Shown here: one piece after another, positions 12,281 through 25,484 of the stretch
Position numbering within the stretch: the stretch's first letter is position 1
Layout of the letters: each line of letters opens with the position of its first letter
Source of the DNA: Hippophae tibetana
Taxonomy: Eukaryota; Streptophyta; Magnoliopsida; Rosales; Elaeagnaceae
Reading direction: 5' to 3'
DNA length: 64,000 bases
Assembly (NCBI GenBank): GCA_037013495.1
Contig: CM072808.1
Span: 6,301,319 to 6,365,318, forward strand
Program-made: the position numbers and the translations under genes
Notes under the pieces: model-generated
Database searches by the model: none
What the model was told of the DNA's origin: nothing
What the model saw: only the letters and a program-made list of their open reading frames with translations

Positions 12281-15200
12281 ACGGAGATATCTTTTTACTC
12301 GGGTATCGAAACGACTATTATAATTTATTAAATGGAATCTCATATCAAATTACACAATATGTATTGGTCTCGCAAGAGAAAAATCTCTTTTGTACCCAAA
12401 TAACATCGTTTACATAACTTATTTATTGTTTAATGATTTTGACGCACCATTTTCATTTTACTTAGTTCCGGTTTAATTCAAGAGAGCTATAAAGGAGATA
12501 TTGGTGAAGACCTAGGTTTATTTGTTTATATTTTCAATCAATCTCTCTTATTGAAAAAAATAGAGAAGAGAAAAAAGAAAATGAATGTTGATCCTATTTT
12601 CAAAATCAAAAACACATTTGGTAAATATGAGTTACAACTTTCGAAGGAGATGACTTTTGACTAGGGTATCGAAAGGACTATTATAATTTATTAAATGGAA
12701 TCTCATATCAAATTACACAATATGTATTGGTCTTACAAGAAAAAAATCGTTTTTGTACCCAAATAACATCGTTTACATCATTTATTTAGTGTTTAAAGTT
12801 TTTGACGCAGCATTTTCATTTTACTTACTTCAAGTTTAATTCAATAGAGCTATAAAGGAGATATTGGTGCCGACTTAGGTTTGTTTATTTATATTTTCAA
12901 TGAATCTCTCTTATTGAAAAAAATGGAGAAGGGAAAAAAGAAAATGAATGTTGTTCACATTTTCAAAATCAAAAACACATTTGGTAAATATGAGTTACAA
13001 CTTTCACCGGAGATGACTTTTGACTGGGGTATCGAAACGAATATTATAATATATCAAATTAAACAATATGCATTTTCCTCGAAAGGAAAATCATTTTTGT
13101 ACATAAATAACATCGTTTACATCACTTATTTACTATTTATAGTTTTTGACGCACTATTTTCATTTTACGTACGTATGGTTTAATTCAATAGAGCTATAAA
13201 GGAGATATTGGTACCGATCTAGGTTTGGTTTTTTATATTTTCAATCAATCTCTCTTATTGAAAAAATATTGAGTAGAAAAAAAGAACGGAGATGTCGTTA
13301 ACATTTTCAAAAACAAAAAAAAACATTTGGTAAATAACAGTAACAACTTTCAACGGAGATAACGTTTTCCTCGGGTATCGAAACGAATTTTATAATTTAT
13401 TAAATGGATGCTCGTAACAAATTACACAATATGCATTGGTCACGCAAGAAAAAAATCGTTTTTGTAGCCAAATAACATCGTTTACATCATTTATTTAGTG
13501 TTTAAAGTTTTTTACGCAGCATTTTCATTTTGCTTACTTCAGTTTTAATTCAATGGAGCTATAAAGGAGATATTGGTGCCGACCTAGGTTTGTTTATTTA
13601 TATTTTCAATCAATCTCTCTTATTGAAAAAAATAGAGAAGAGAAAAAAGAAAATGAATGCTGTTCAAATTTTCAAAATCAAAAACACATTTGGTAAATAT
13701 GAGTTACAACTTTCAACGGAGATGAATTTTGACTGGGGTATCGAAACGAATATTATAATATATCAAATTATTGTTCGTATCAAATTAAACAATATGCATT
13801 TTCCTCGAAAGGAAAATCATTTTTGTACCCAAATAACATAGTTTACATCACTTATTTACTATTTAAAGTTTTTGACGCACCCTTTTCATTTTACTTACGT
13901 CCGGTGTAATTCAATAGACCTATAGAGAAGATATTGGTGCCGATCTAGGTTTGTTTTTTTATATTTTCAATCAATCTCTCTTATTGAAAAAATATTGAGT
14001 AGAAAAAAAGAATGGAGATGTTGTTCACATTTTAAAAAACAAAAAAAACATTTGGTAAATAAGAGTAACAACTTTCAACGGAGATAACGTTTTACTCGGG
14101 TATCGAAACGAATTTTATAATTTATTAAATGGATGCTCGTAACAAATTACACAATATGCATTGGTCACGCAAGAAAAAAATCGTTTTTGTAGCCAAATAA
14201 CATCGTTTACATCATTTATTTAGTGTTTAAAGTTTTTTACGCAGCATTTTCATTTTGCTTACTTCAGGTTTAATTCAATGGAGCTATAAAGGAGATATTG
14301 GTGCCGACCTAGGTTTGTTTATTTATATTTTCAATCAATCTCTCTTATTGAAAAAAATAGAGAAGAGAAAAAAGAAAATGAATGCTGTTCACATTTTCAA
14401 AATCAAAAACACATTTGGTAAATATGAGTTACAATTTTCAACGGAGATGACTTTTGACTGGGGTATCGAAACGAATATTATGATATATCAAATTATTGCT
14501 CGTATCAAATTAAACAATATGCATTTTCCTCGAAAGGAAAATCATTTTTGTACCCAAATAACATAGTTTACATCACTTATTTACTATTTAAAGTTTTTGA
14601 CGCACCCTTTTCATTTTACTTACGTCCGGTGTAATTCAATAGACCTATAGAGAAGATATTGGTGCCGATCTAGGTTTGTTTTTTTATATTTTCAATCAAT
14701 CTCTCTTATTGAAAAAATATTGAGTAGAAAAAAAGAATGGAGATGTTGTTCACATTTTAAAAAACAAAAAAAACATTTGGTAAATAAGAGTAACAACTTT
14801 CAACGGAGATAACGTTTTACTCGGGTATCGAAACGAATTTTATAATTTATTAAATGGATGCTCGTAACAAATTACACAATATGCATTGGTCACGCAAGAA
14901 AAAAATCGTTTTTGTAGCCAAATAACATCGTTTACATCATTTATTTAGTGTTTAAAGTTTTTTACGCAGCATTTTCATTTTGCTTACTTCAGGTTTAATT
15001 CAATGGAGCTATAAAGGAGATATTGGTGCCGACCTAGGTTTGTTTATTTATATTTTCAATCAATCTCTCTTATTGAAAAAAATAGAGAAGAGAAAAAAGA
15101 AAATGAATGCTGTTCACATTTTCAAAATCAAAAACACATTTGGTAAATATGAGTTACAATTTTCAACGGAGATGACTTTTGACTGGGGTATCGAAACGAA

Positions 15201-15895
15201 TATTATGATATATCAAATTATTGCTCGTATCAAATTAAACAATATGCATTTTCCTCGAAAGGAAAATCATTTTTGTACCCAAATAACATAGTTTACATCA
15301 CTTATTTACTATTTAAAGTTTTTGACGCACCCTTTTCATTTTACTTACGTCCGGTGTAATTCAATAGACCTATAGAGTAGATATTGGTGCCGATCTAGGT
15401 TTGGTTTTTTATATTTTCAATCAATCTCTCTTATTGAAAAAATATTGAGTAGAAAAAAAGAACGGAGATGTCGTTAACATTTTCAAAAACAAAAAAAAAC
15501 ATTTGGTAAATAAGAGTAACAACTTTCAACGGAGATAACGTTTTCCTCGGGTATCGAAACGAATTTTATAATTTATTAAATGGATGCTCGTAACAAATTA
15601 CACAATATGCATTGGTCACGCAAGAAAAAAATCGTTTTTGTAGCCAAATAACATCGTTTACATCATTTATTTAGTGTTTAAAGTTTTTTACGCAGCATTT
15701 TCATTTTGCTTACTTCAGGTGTAATTCAATGGAGCTATAAAGGAGATATTGGTGCCGACCTAGGTTTGTTTATTTATATTTTCAATCAATCTCTCTTATT
15801 GAAAAAAATAGAGAAGAGAAAAAAGAAAATGAATGCTGTTCACATTTTCAAAATCAAAAACACATTTGGTAAATATGAGTTACAACTTTCAACGG
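12281..15895. repeat. 17-monomer higher-order repeat, copy 3, partial and rearranged
   Basis: The sequence follows copy 2 through units 1-4 and into unit 5. It then loses one A in an A-run near 14041, carries an extra A-B dimer (14642-15366), and continues with unit 7 (15367) and the head of unit 8 (15732). The match to unit 8 stops near 15884-15899, after which the sequence resembles the tail of unit 11. Units 9-17 are therefore missing here. Unit starts are 12484, 12847, 13191, 13556, 13917, 14281, 14642, 15006, 15367 and 15732. This is the edge of the 6,140-bp regime within the window. Confidence 0.88.
13917..15366. repeat. Tandem duplication of one 725-bp A-B dimer
   Basis: The segment 13917-14641 (A unit plus B unit) is followed at once by 14642-15366, which reads the same, including the A-run lengths, the 'tatagagaag' variant in place of tataaaggag, and aatggagatgttg. 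In copies 1 and 2 this pair occurs once (1637-2362 and 7777-8502, 726 bp). It is a single unequal exchange in register with the A-B dimer, recent enough that I saw no difference between the two halves. Confidence 0.9.
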
Positions 15896-18800
15896 AGATA
15901 AATTTTGACTGAGGTATCGAAACGATTATTATAATATTTCAAATTAAAGCTCGTATCAAATTAAACAATTATCATTTTCCTCGACAGGAAAATCATTTTT
16001 GTACCCAAATAACATCGTTTACATCACTTATTTACTGTTTAAAGTTTTTGACTCACCATTTTCATTTTACTTAATTCCGGTTTAATCCAATAGAGCTATA
16101 AAGGAGATATTGGTGCCGATCAAGGTTTTTTTATTTATATTTTCAATCAATCTCTCTTATTGAAAAAATATTGAGTAGAAAAAAAGAACGGAGATTTTGT
16201 TCACATTTTCAAGAACAAAAAACATTTGGTAAAAAAGAGTAACAACTTTCAACGGAGATAAGTTTTTACTCGGGTATCGAAACGAATATTATAATTTATG
16301 AAATTGAAGCTCGTATCAAATTACACAATATGCATTGGTCTTGCCAGAAAAAAGTCGTTTTTGTACCCAAATAACATTGTTTACATCATTTAATTAGTGT
16401 TTAAAGTTTTTGACGCAGCATTTTCATTTTACTTACTTTAGATTTAATTCAATAGAGCTATAAAGGAGATATTGGTGCCGACCTAGGTTTGTTTATTTAT
16501 ATTTTCAATCAATCTCTCTTATTGAAAAAAATAGAGAAGAGAAAAAGAAAATGAATTAGGTTCATATTTTCAGAATCGAAAACACATTTGGTAAATATGA
16601 GTTACAACTTTCAACGGAGATAAATTTTGACTGAGGTATCAAAACGATTATTATAATATATCAAATTAAAGCTCGTATCAAATTAAACAATATGCATTTT
16701 CCTCGAAAGGAAAATCATTTTTGTACACAAATAACATCGTTTCCATCACTTATTTACTGTTTAAATTTTTTGACGTACCATTTTCATTTTACTTACCTCC
16801 GGCTTAATTCAATAGAGCTATAAAGGAGATATTGGTGCCAATCAAGGTTTTATTTTTTTATATTTTCAATCAATCTCTCTTATTGAAAAAATATTGAGTA
16901 GAAAAAAAGAACGGAGATTTTGTTCATATTTTCAAAAACAAAAAAACATTTCGTAAATAAGAGTAACAACTTTCAACGGAGATATCTTGTTACTCGGGTA
17001 TCGAAACGACTATTATAATTTATTAAATGGAATCTCATATCAAATTACACAATATGTATTGGTCTCACAAGAAAAAAATCGTTTTTGTACCCAAATAACA
17101 TCGTTTACATCATTTATTTAGTGTTTAAAGTTTTTTACACAGCATTTTCATTTACTTACTTCAAGTTTAATTCAATAGAGCTATAAAGGAGATATTGGTG
17201 CCGACCTAGGTTTGTTTATTTATATTTTCAATGAATCTCTCTTATTGAAAAAAATAGAGAAGAGAAAAAAGAAAATGAATGTTGTTCACATTTTCAAAAT
17301 CAAAAACACATTCGGTAAATATGAGTTACAACTTGGAATGGAGATGACTTTTGACTGGGGTATCGAAACAAATATTATAATTTATTAAATGGAATCTCAT
17401 ATCAAATTACACAATATGTATTGGTCTCACAAGAAAAAAATCGTTTTTGTACCCAATTAACATCGTTTACATCATTTATTTAGTGTTTAAAGTTTTTTAC
17501 GCAGCATTTTCATTTTACTTACTTCAAGTTTAATTCAATAGAGCTATAAAGGAGATATTGGTGCCGACCTAGGTTTGTTTATTTATATTTTCAATGAATC
17601 TCTCTTATTGAAACAAATTGAGAAGAGAAAAAAGAAAATGAATGTTGTTCACATTATCAAAATCAAAAACACATTTGGTAAATATGAGTTACAAATTTCA
17701 ACGGAGATAATGTTTTACTCGGGTATCGAAACGAATATTATAATTTATGAAATGGAAGCTCGTATCAAATTACACAATATGCATTGGTCTCGCAAGAAAA
17801 AAGTCGTTCTTGTACCCAAATAACATTGTTTACATCATTTATTTGGTGTTTAAAGTTTTTGACGCAGCATTTTCATTTTACTTACTTCAGGTTTAATTCA
17901 ATAGAGCTATAAAGGAGATATTGGTGCCGAACTAGGTTTGTTTATTTATATTTTCAATCAATCTCTCTTATTGAAAAAAATATGGAGGAGAAAAAGAAAA
18001 TGAATGAATGTTCACATTTTCAAAATCAAAAACACATTTGGTAAATATGAGTTACAACTTTCAAGAGAGATAACTTTTGATTGGGGTATCGAAACGAATA
18101 TTATAACATATCAAATTAAGGCTCGTATCAAATTAAACAATATGCATTTTCCTTGAGAGAAAAATCATTTTTGTACCCAAATAACATCGTTTACATCACT
18201 TATTTACTATTTAAAGTTTTTTACGCAACATTTTCATTTTACTTACTTCCGGTTTAATTCAATAGAGCTATAAAAGAGATATTGATGCCGACCTAGGTTT
18301 GTTTATTTATATTTTTAATCAATCTCTCTTATTGAAACAAATAGAGATGAGAAAAAGAAAATGAATGTGGTTCACATTTTCAAAAGAGAAAACACATTTG
18401 GTAAATATGGGTTACAACTTTCAACGGAGATAAATTTTGACTGAGGTATCGAAACGAATATTATAATATATCAAATTAAAGCTCGTATCAAATTAAACAA
18501 TATGCATTTTCCTCGAAAGTAAAATCATTTTTGTACCGAAATAATATCGTTTACATCACTTATTTAATATTTAAAGTTTTTGACGCAACATTTTCATTTT
18601 ACTTACTTCCGGTTTAATTCAATAGAGCTATAAACGAGATATTGGTGCCGATCTAGGTTTGTTTTTATATATTTTCAATCAATCTCTCTTATTGAAAAAA
18701 TATTGAGTAGAAAAAAAGAACGGAGGTGTTGTTCACATTTTAAAAAACAAAAAAAACATTTGGTAAATAAGAGAAACAAATTTCAACGGAGATAATGTTT

Positions 18801-20071
18801 TACTCGGGTATCGAAACGAATATTATAATTTATGAAATGGAAGCTCGTATCAAATTACACAATATGCATTGGTCTCGCAAGAAAAAAGTCGTTCTTGTAC
18901 CGAAATAACATTATTTACATCATTTATTTGGTGTTTAAAGTTTTTGACGCAGCATTTTCATTTTACTTATTTCAGGTTTAATTCAATAGAGCAATAAAGG
19001 AGATATTGGTGCCGAACTAGGTTGGTTTATTTATATTTTCAATCAATCTCTCTTATTGAAAAAAATATGGAGGAGAAAAAGAAAATGAATGTTGTTCACA
19101 TTTTCAAAATCAAAAACACATTTGGTAAATATGAGTTACAACTTTCAAGAGAGATAACTTTTGATTGGGGTATCGAAACGAATATTATAACATATCAAAT
19201 TAAGGCTCGTATCAAATTAAACAATATGCATTTTCCTTGAGAGAAAAATCATTTTTGTACCCAAATAACATCGTTTACATCACTTATCTACTATTTAAAG
19301 TTTTTTACGCAACATTTTCATTTTACTTACTTCCGGTTTAATTCAATAGAGCTATAAAAGAGATATTGATGCCGACCTAGGTTTGTTTATTTATATTTTT
19401 AATCAATCTCTCTTATTGAAACAAATAGAGATGAGAAAAAGAAAATGAATGTGGTTCACTTTTTCAAAATAGAAAACACATTTGGTAAATATGAGTTACA
19501 ACTTTCACCGGAGATAAATTTTGACTGGGGTATCGAAACGAATATTATAATATATCAAATTAAAGCTCGTATCAAATTAAACAATATGCATTTTCCTCGA
19601 AAGGAAAATCATTTTTGTACCCAAATAACATCGTTTACATCACTTATTTACTGTTTAAAGTTTTTGACGCACCATTTTCATTTTACTTACTTCCGATTTA
19701 ATTCAATAGAGCTATAAAGGAGATATTGGTGCCGATCAAGGTTTGTTTATTTATATTTTCAATTAATCTCTCTTATTGAAAAAATATTGAGTAGAAAAAA
19801 AGAACGGAGATTTTGTTCACATTTTCAAAAACAAAAAAACATTTGGTAAAAAAGAATAACCACTTTCAATGGAGATAACTTTTTACTCGGGCATCCAAAC
19901 GAATATTATAATTTATTAAATGGATGCTCGTATCCAATTACACAATATGCATTGGTCTCGCAAGAAAACAATCGTTTTTGTACGCAAATAACATCGTTTA
20001 CATCACTTATTTAGTGTTTAAAGATTTTGACGCACCATTTTCATTTTACTTACTTCTGGTTTAATTCAATA
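15896..20071. repeat. Transition zone of divergent and chimeric monomers
   Basis: Unit starts are 15732 (chimera of unit-8 head and unit-11 tail), 16093 (A), 16455 (B with the rare 'gaattagg' variant also seen in unit 11), 16815 (A), 17178 and 17541 (both B head/A tail), 17904 (B), 18265 (early B1-like, gaaacaaatagagatgag), 18625 (A), 18989 (B), 19349 (B1-like) and 19709 (A'). Neighbouring monomers differ here more than inside either flanking block, and no 6,140-bp or regular 1,083-bp period holds throughout. The zone links the 17-mer block to the trimer block. Confidence 0.82.
17712..19880. repeat. Imperfect tandem trimer of about 1,085 bp
   Basis: The unit starting at 17904 (ccgaactaggtt, aatatggaggag) recurs at 18989, an offset of 1,085 bp. 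Similarity already starts in the preceding unit, from about 17712 against 18797, sharing the unusual gtcgttcttg and atttggtgttt variants. The unit order is B, B1-like, A. Differences between the two copies are visible: gaatgaatgttc versus 'gaatgttgttc', and one stop-forming TGA replaced by TGG. The duplication is therefore older than those of the 6,140-bp block. Approximate ends only. Confidence 0.75.
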
Positions 20072-21154
20072 GAGCTATAAAGGAGATATTGGTGCCGATC
20101 AAGGTTTGTTTATTTATATTTTAAATCAATCTCTCTTTTTGAAAAAATATTGAGTAGAAAAAAAGAACGGAGATTTTGTTCACATTTTCAAAAACAAAAA
20201 AACATTTGGTAAAAAAGAGTAACCACTTTCAATGGAGATAACTTTTTACTCGGGTATCGAAACGACTATTATAGTTTATTAAATGGAAGCTCTTATCAAA
20301 TTACACAATATGCATTGGTCTCGCAAGACAAAAATCGTTTTTGTACCCAAATAACATCGTTTACATCACTTATTTACTATTTAAAGTTTTTTATGCAACA
20401 TTTTCATTTTACTTACTTCCGGTTTAATTCAATAGAGCTATAAAAGAGATATTGATGTCGACCTAGGATTGTTTATTTATATTTTTAATCAATCTCTCTT
20501 ATTGAAACAAATAGAGATGAGAAAAGGAAAATGAATGTGGTTCACATTTTCAAAATAGAAAACACATTTGGTAAATATGGGTTACAACTTTCAACGGAGA
20601 TAAATTTTGACTGAGGTATCGAAACGAATATTATAATATATCAAATTAAAGCTCGTATCAAATTAAACAATATGCATTTTCCTCAAAAGTAAAATCAATT
20701 TTGTACCGAAATAACATCGTTCACATCACTTATTTAATATTTAAAGTTTTTGACGCAACATTTTCATTTTACTTACTTCCGGTTAAATTCAATAGAGCTA
20801 TAAAGGAGATATTGATGCCGACCTAGGTTTGTTTATTTATATTTTTAATCAATCTCTCTTATTGAAACAAATAGAGAAGAGAAAAAGAAAATGAATGTGG
20901 TTCACATTTTCAAAATAGAAAACACATTTCGTAAATATGAGTTACAACTTTCAACGAAGATAAATTTTGACTGAGGTATCGAAACGATTATTATAATATA
21001 TCAAATTAAAGCTCGTATCAAATTAAACAATATGCATTTTCCTCGATAGGAAAATCATTTTTGTACCCAAATAACATCCTTTACATCACTTATTTATTGT
21101 TTAAAGTTTTTGACGCACCATTTTCATTTTACTTACTTCCGGTTTAATTCAATA

Positions 21155-24100
21155 GAGCTATAAAGGAGATATTGGTGCCGATCAAGGATTGTTTATTTAT
21201 ATTTTAAATCAATCTCTCTTTTTGAAAAAATATTGAGTAGAAAAAAAGAACGGAGATTTTGTTCACATTTTCAAAAACAAAAAAACATTTGGTAAAAAAG
21301 AGTAACCACTTTCAATGGAGATAACTTTTTACTCGGGTATCGAAACGACTATTATAGTTTATTAAATGGAAGCTCTTATCAAATTACACAATATGCATTG
21401 GTCTCGCAAGACAAAAATCGTTTTGTACCCAAATAACATCGTTTACATCACTTATTTACTATTTAAAGTTTTTTATGCAACATTTTCATTTTACTTACTT
21501 CCGGTTTAATTCAATAGAGCTATAAAAGAGATATTGATGTCGACGTAGGATTGTTTATTTATATTTTTAATCAATCTCTCTTATTGAAACAAATAGAGAT
21601 GAGAAAAGAAAAATGAATGTGGTTCACATTTTCAAAATAGAAAACACATTTGGTAAATATGGGTTACAAATTTCAACGGAGATAAATTTTGACTGAGGTA
21701 TCGAAACGAATATTATAATATATCAAATTAAAGCTCGTATCAAATTAAACAATATGCATTTTCCTCAAAAGTAAAATCATTTTTGTACCGAAATAACATC
21801 GTTCACATCACTTATTTAATATTTAAAGTTTTTGACGCAACATTTTCATTTTACTTACTTCCGGTTAAATTCAATAGAGCTATAAAGGAGATATTGATGC
21901 CGACCTAGGTTTGTTTATTTATATTTTTAATCAATCTCTCTTATTGAAACAAATAGAGAAGAGAAAAAGAAAATGAATGTGGTTCACATTTTCAAAATAG
22001 AAAACACATTTCGTAAATATGAGTTACAACTTTCAACGAAGATAAATTTTGACTGAGGTATCGAAACGATTATTATAATATATCAAATTAAAGCTCGTAT
22101 CAAATTAAACAATATGCATTTTCCTCGATAGGAAAATCATTTTTGTACCCAAATAACATCGTTTACATCACTTATTTATTGTTTAAAGTTTTTGACGCAC
22201 CATTTTCATTTTACTTACTTCCGGTTTAATTCAATAGAGCTATAAAGGAGATATTGGTGCCGATCAAGGTTTGTTTATTTATATTTTAAATCAATCTCTC
22301 TTTTTGAAAAAATATTGAGTTGAAAAAAAGAACGGAGATTTTGTTCACATTTTCAAAAACAAAAAAACATTTGGTAAAAAAGAGTAACCACTTTCAATGG
22401 AGATAACATTTTACTCGGGTATCGAAACGACTATTATAGTTTATTAAATGGAAGCTCTTATCAAATTACACAATATGCATTGGTCTCGCAAGACAAAAAT
22501 CGTTTTTGTACCCAAATAACATCGTTTACATCACTTATTTACTATTTAAAGTTTTTTATGCAACATTTTCATTTTACTTACTTCCGGTTTAATTCAATAG
22601 AGCTATAAAAGAGATATTGATGTCGACCTAGGATTGTTTATTTATATTTTTAATCAATCTCTCTTATTGAAACAAATAGAGATGAGAAAAGGAAAATGAA
22701 TGTGGTTCACATTTTCAAAATAGAAAACACATTTGGTAAATATGGGTTACAAATTTCAACGGAGATAAATTTTGACTGAGGTATCGAAACGAATATTATA
22801 ATATATCAAATTAAAGCTCATATCAAATTAAACAATATGCATTTTCCTCAAAAGTAAAATCATTTTTGTACCGAAATAACATCGTTCACATCACTTATTT
22901 AATATTTAAAGTTTTTGACGCAACATTTTCATTTTACTTACTTCCGGTTAAATTCAATAGAGCTATAAAGGAGATATTGATGCCGACCTAGGTTTGTTTA
23001 TTTATATTTTTAATCAATCTCTCTTATTGAAACAAATAGAGAAGAGAAAAAGAAAATGAATGTGGTTCACATTTTCAAAATAGAAAACACATTTCGTAAA
23101 TATGAGTTACAACTTTCAACGAAGATAAATTTTGACTGAGGTATCGAAACGATTATTATAATATATCAAATTAAAGCTCGTATCAAATTAAACAATATGC
23201 ATTTTCCTCGATAGGAAAATCATTTTTGTACCCAAATAACATCGTTTACATCACTTATTTATTGTTTAAAGTTTTTGACGCACCATTTTCATTTTACTTA
23301 CTTCCGGTTTAATTCAATAGAGCTATAAAGGAGATATTGGTGCCGATCAAGGTTTGTTTATTTATATTTTAAATCAATCTCTCTTTTTGAAAAAATATTG
23401 AGTAGAAAAAAAGAACGGAGATTTTGTTCACATTTTCAAAAACAAAAAAACATTTGGTAAAAAAGAGTAACCACTTTCAATGGAGATAACTTTTTACTCG
23501 GGTATCGAAACGACTATTATAGTTTATTAAATGGAAGCTCTTATCAAATTACACAATATGCATTGGTCTCGCAAGACAAAAATCGTTTTGTACCCAAATA
23601 ACATCGTTTACATCACTTATTTACTATTTAAAGTTTTTTATGCAACATTTTCATTTTACTTACTTCCGGTTTAATTCAATAGAGCTATAAAAGAGATATT
23701 GATGTCGACGTAGGATTGTTTATTTATATTTTTAATCAATCTCTCTTATTGAAACAAATAGAGATGAGAAAAGAAAAATGAATGTGGTTCACATTTTCAA
23801 AATAGAAAACACATTTGGTAAATATGGGTTACAAATTTCAACGGAGATAAATTTTGACTGAGGTATCGAAACGAATATTATAATATATCAAATTAAAGCT
23901 CGTATCAAATTAAACAATATGCATTTTCCTCAAAAGTAAAATCATTTTTGTACCGAAATAACATCGTTCACATCACTTATTTAATATTTAAAGTTTTTGA
24001 CGCAACATTTTCATTTTACTTACTTCCGGTTAAATTCAATAGAGCTATAAAGGAGATATTGATGCCGACCTAGGTTTGTTTATTTATATTTTTAATCAAT

Positions 24101-25484
24101 CTCTCTTATTGAAACAAATAGAGAAGAGAAAAAGAAAATGAATGTGGTTCACATTTTCAAAATAGAAAACACATTTCGTAAATATGAGTTACAACTTTCA
24201 ACGAAGATAAATTTTGACTGAGGTATCGAAACGATTATTATAATATATCAAATTAAAGCTCGTATCAAATTAAACAATATGCATTTTCCTCGATAGGAAA
24301 ATCATTTTTGTACCCAAATAACATCGTTTACATCACTTATTTATTGTTTAAAGTTTTTGACGCACCATTTTCATTTTACTTACTTCCGGTTTAATTCAAT
24401 AGAGCTATAAAGGAGATATTGGTGCCGATCAAGGTTTGTTTATTTATATTTTAAATCAATCTCTCTTTTTGAAAAAATATTGAGTTGAAAAAAAGAACGG
24501 AGATTTTGTTCACATTTTCAAAAACAAAAAAACATTTGGTAAAAAAGAGTAACCACTTTCAATGGAGATAACATTTTACTCGGGTATCGAAACGACTATT
24601 ATAGTTTATTAAATGGAAGCTCTTATCAAATTACACAATATGCATTGGTCTCGCAAGACAAAAATCGTTTTTGTACCCAAATAACATCGTTTACATCACT
24701 TATTTACTATTTAAAGTTTTTTATGCAACATTTTCATTTTACTTACTTCCGGTTTAATTCAATAGAGCTATAAAAGAGATATTGATGTCGACCTAGGATT
24801 GTTTATTTATATTTTTAATCAATCTCTCTTATTGAAACAAATAGAGATGAGAAAAGGAAAATGAATGTGGTTCACATTTTCAAAATAGAAAACACATTTG
24901 GTAAATATGGGTTACAAATTTCAACGGAGATAAATTTTGACTGAGGTATCGAAACGAATATTATAATATATCAAATTAAAGCTCATATCAAATTAAACAA
25001 TATGCATTTTCCTCAAAAGTAAAATCATTTTTGTACCGAAATAACATCGTTCACATCACTTATTTAATATTTAAAGTTTTTGACGCAACATTTTCATTTT
25101 ACTTACTTCCGGTTAAATTCAATAGAGCTATAAAGGAGATATTGATGCCGACCTAGGTTTGTTTATTTATATTTTTAATCAATCTCTCTTATTGAAACAA
25201 ATAGAGAAGAGAAAAAGAAAATGAATGTGGTTCACATTTTCAAAATAGAAAACACATTTCGTAAATATGAGTTACAACTTTCAACGAAGATAAATTTTGA
25301 CTGAGGTATCGAAACGATTATTATAATATATCAAATTAAAGCTCGTATCAAATTAAACAATATGCATTTTCCTCGATAGGAAAATCATTTTTGTACCCAA
25401 ATAACATCGTTTACATCACTTATTTATTGTTTAAAGTTTTTGACGCACCATTTTCATTTTACTTACTTCCGGTTTAATTCAATA
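21155..25484. repeat. Two copies of a 2,165-bp hexamer (doubled trimer)
   Basis: Within the trimer block, alternate copies share private variants. Copies at 21155 and 23320 share cgttttg, 'gtcgacgtagg' and gaaaagaaaaatg. Copies at 22237 and 24402 share 'gagttgaaaa', 'gataacattttac' and 'aaagctcatatc'. The true repeat unit here is therefore two trimers, 21155-23319 and 23320-25484, one level above the 1,083-bp HOR. Confidence 0.87.

Noticed and set aside
17575..19717. Open frames at 17575-17823, 19022-19240 and 19445-19717
   Set aside because: They are the same B-monomer shadow frame in the transition zone. The sister copy at 17904 breaks the frame with a shifted 'gaatgaatg', and that at 18265 with a TGA. 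They are not genes.
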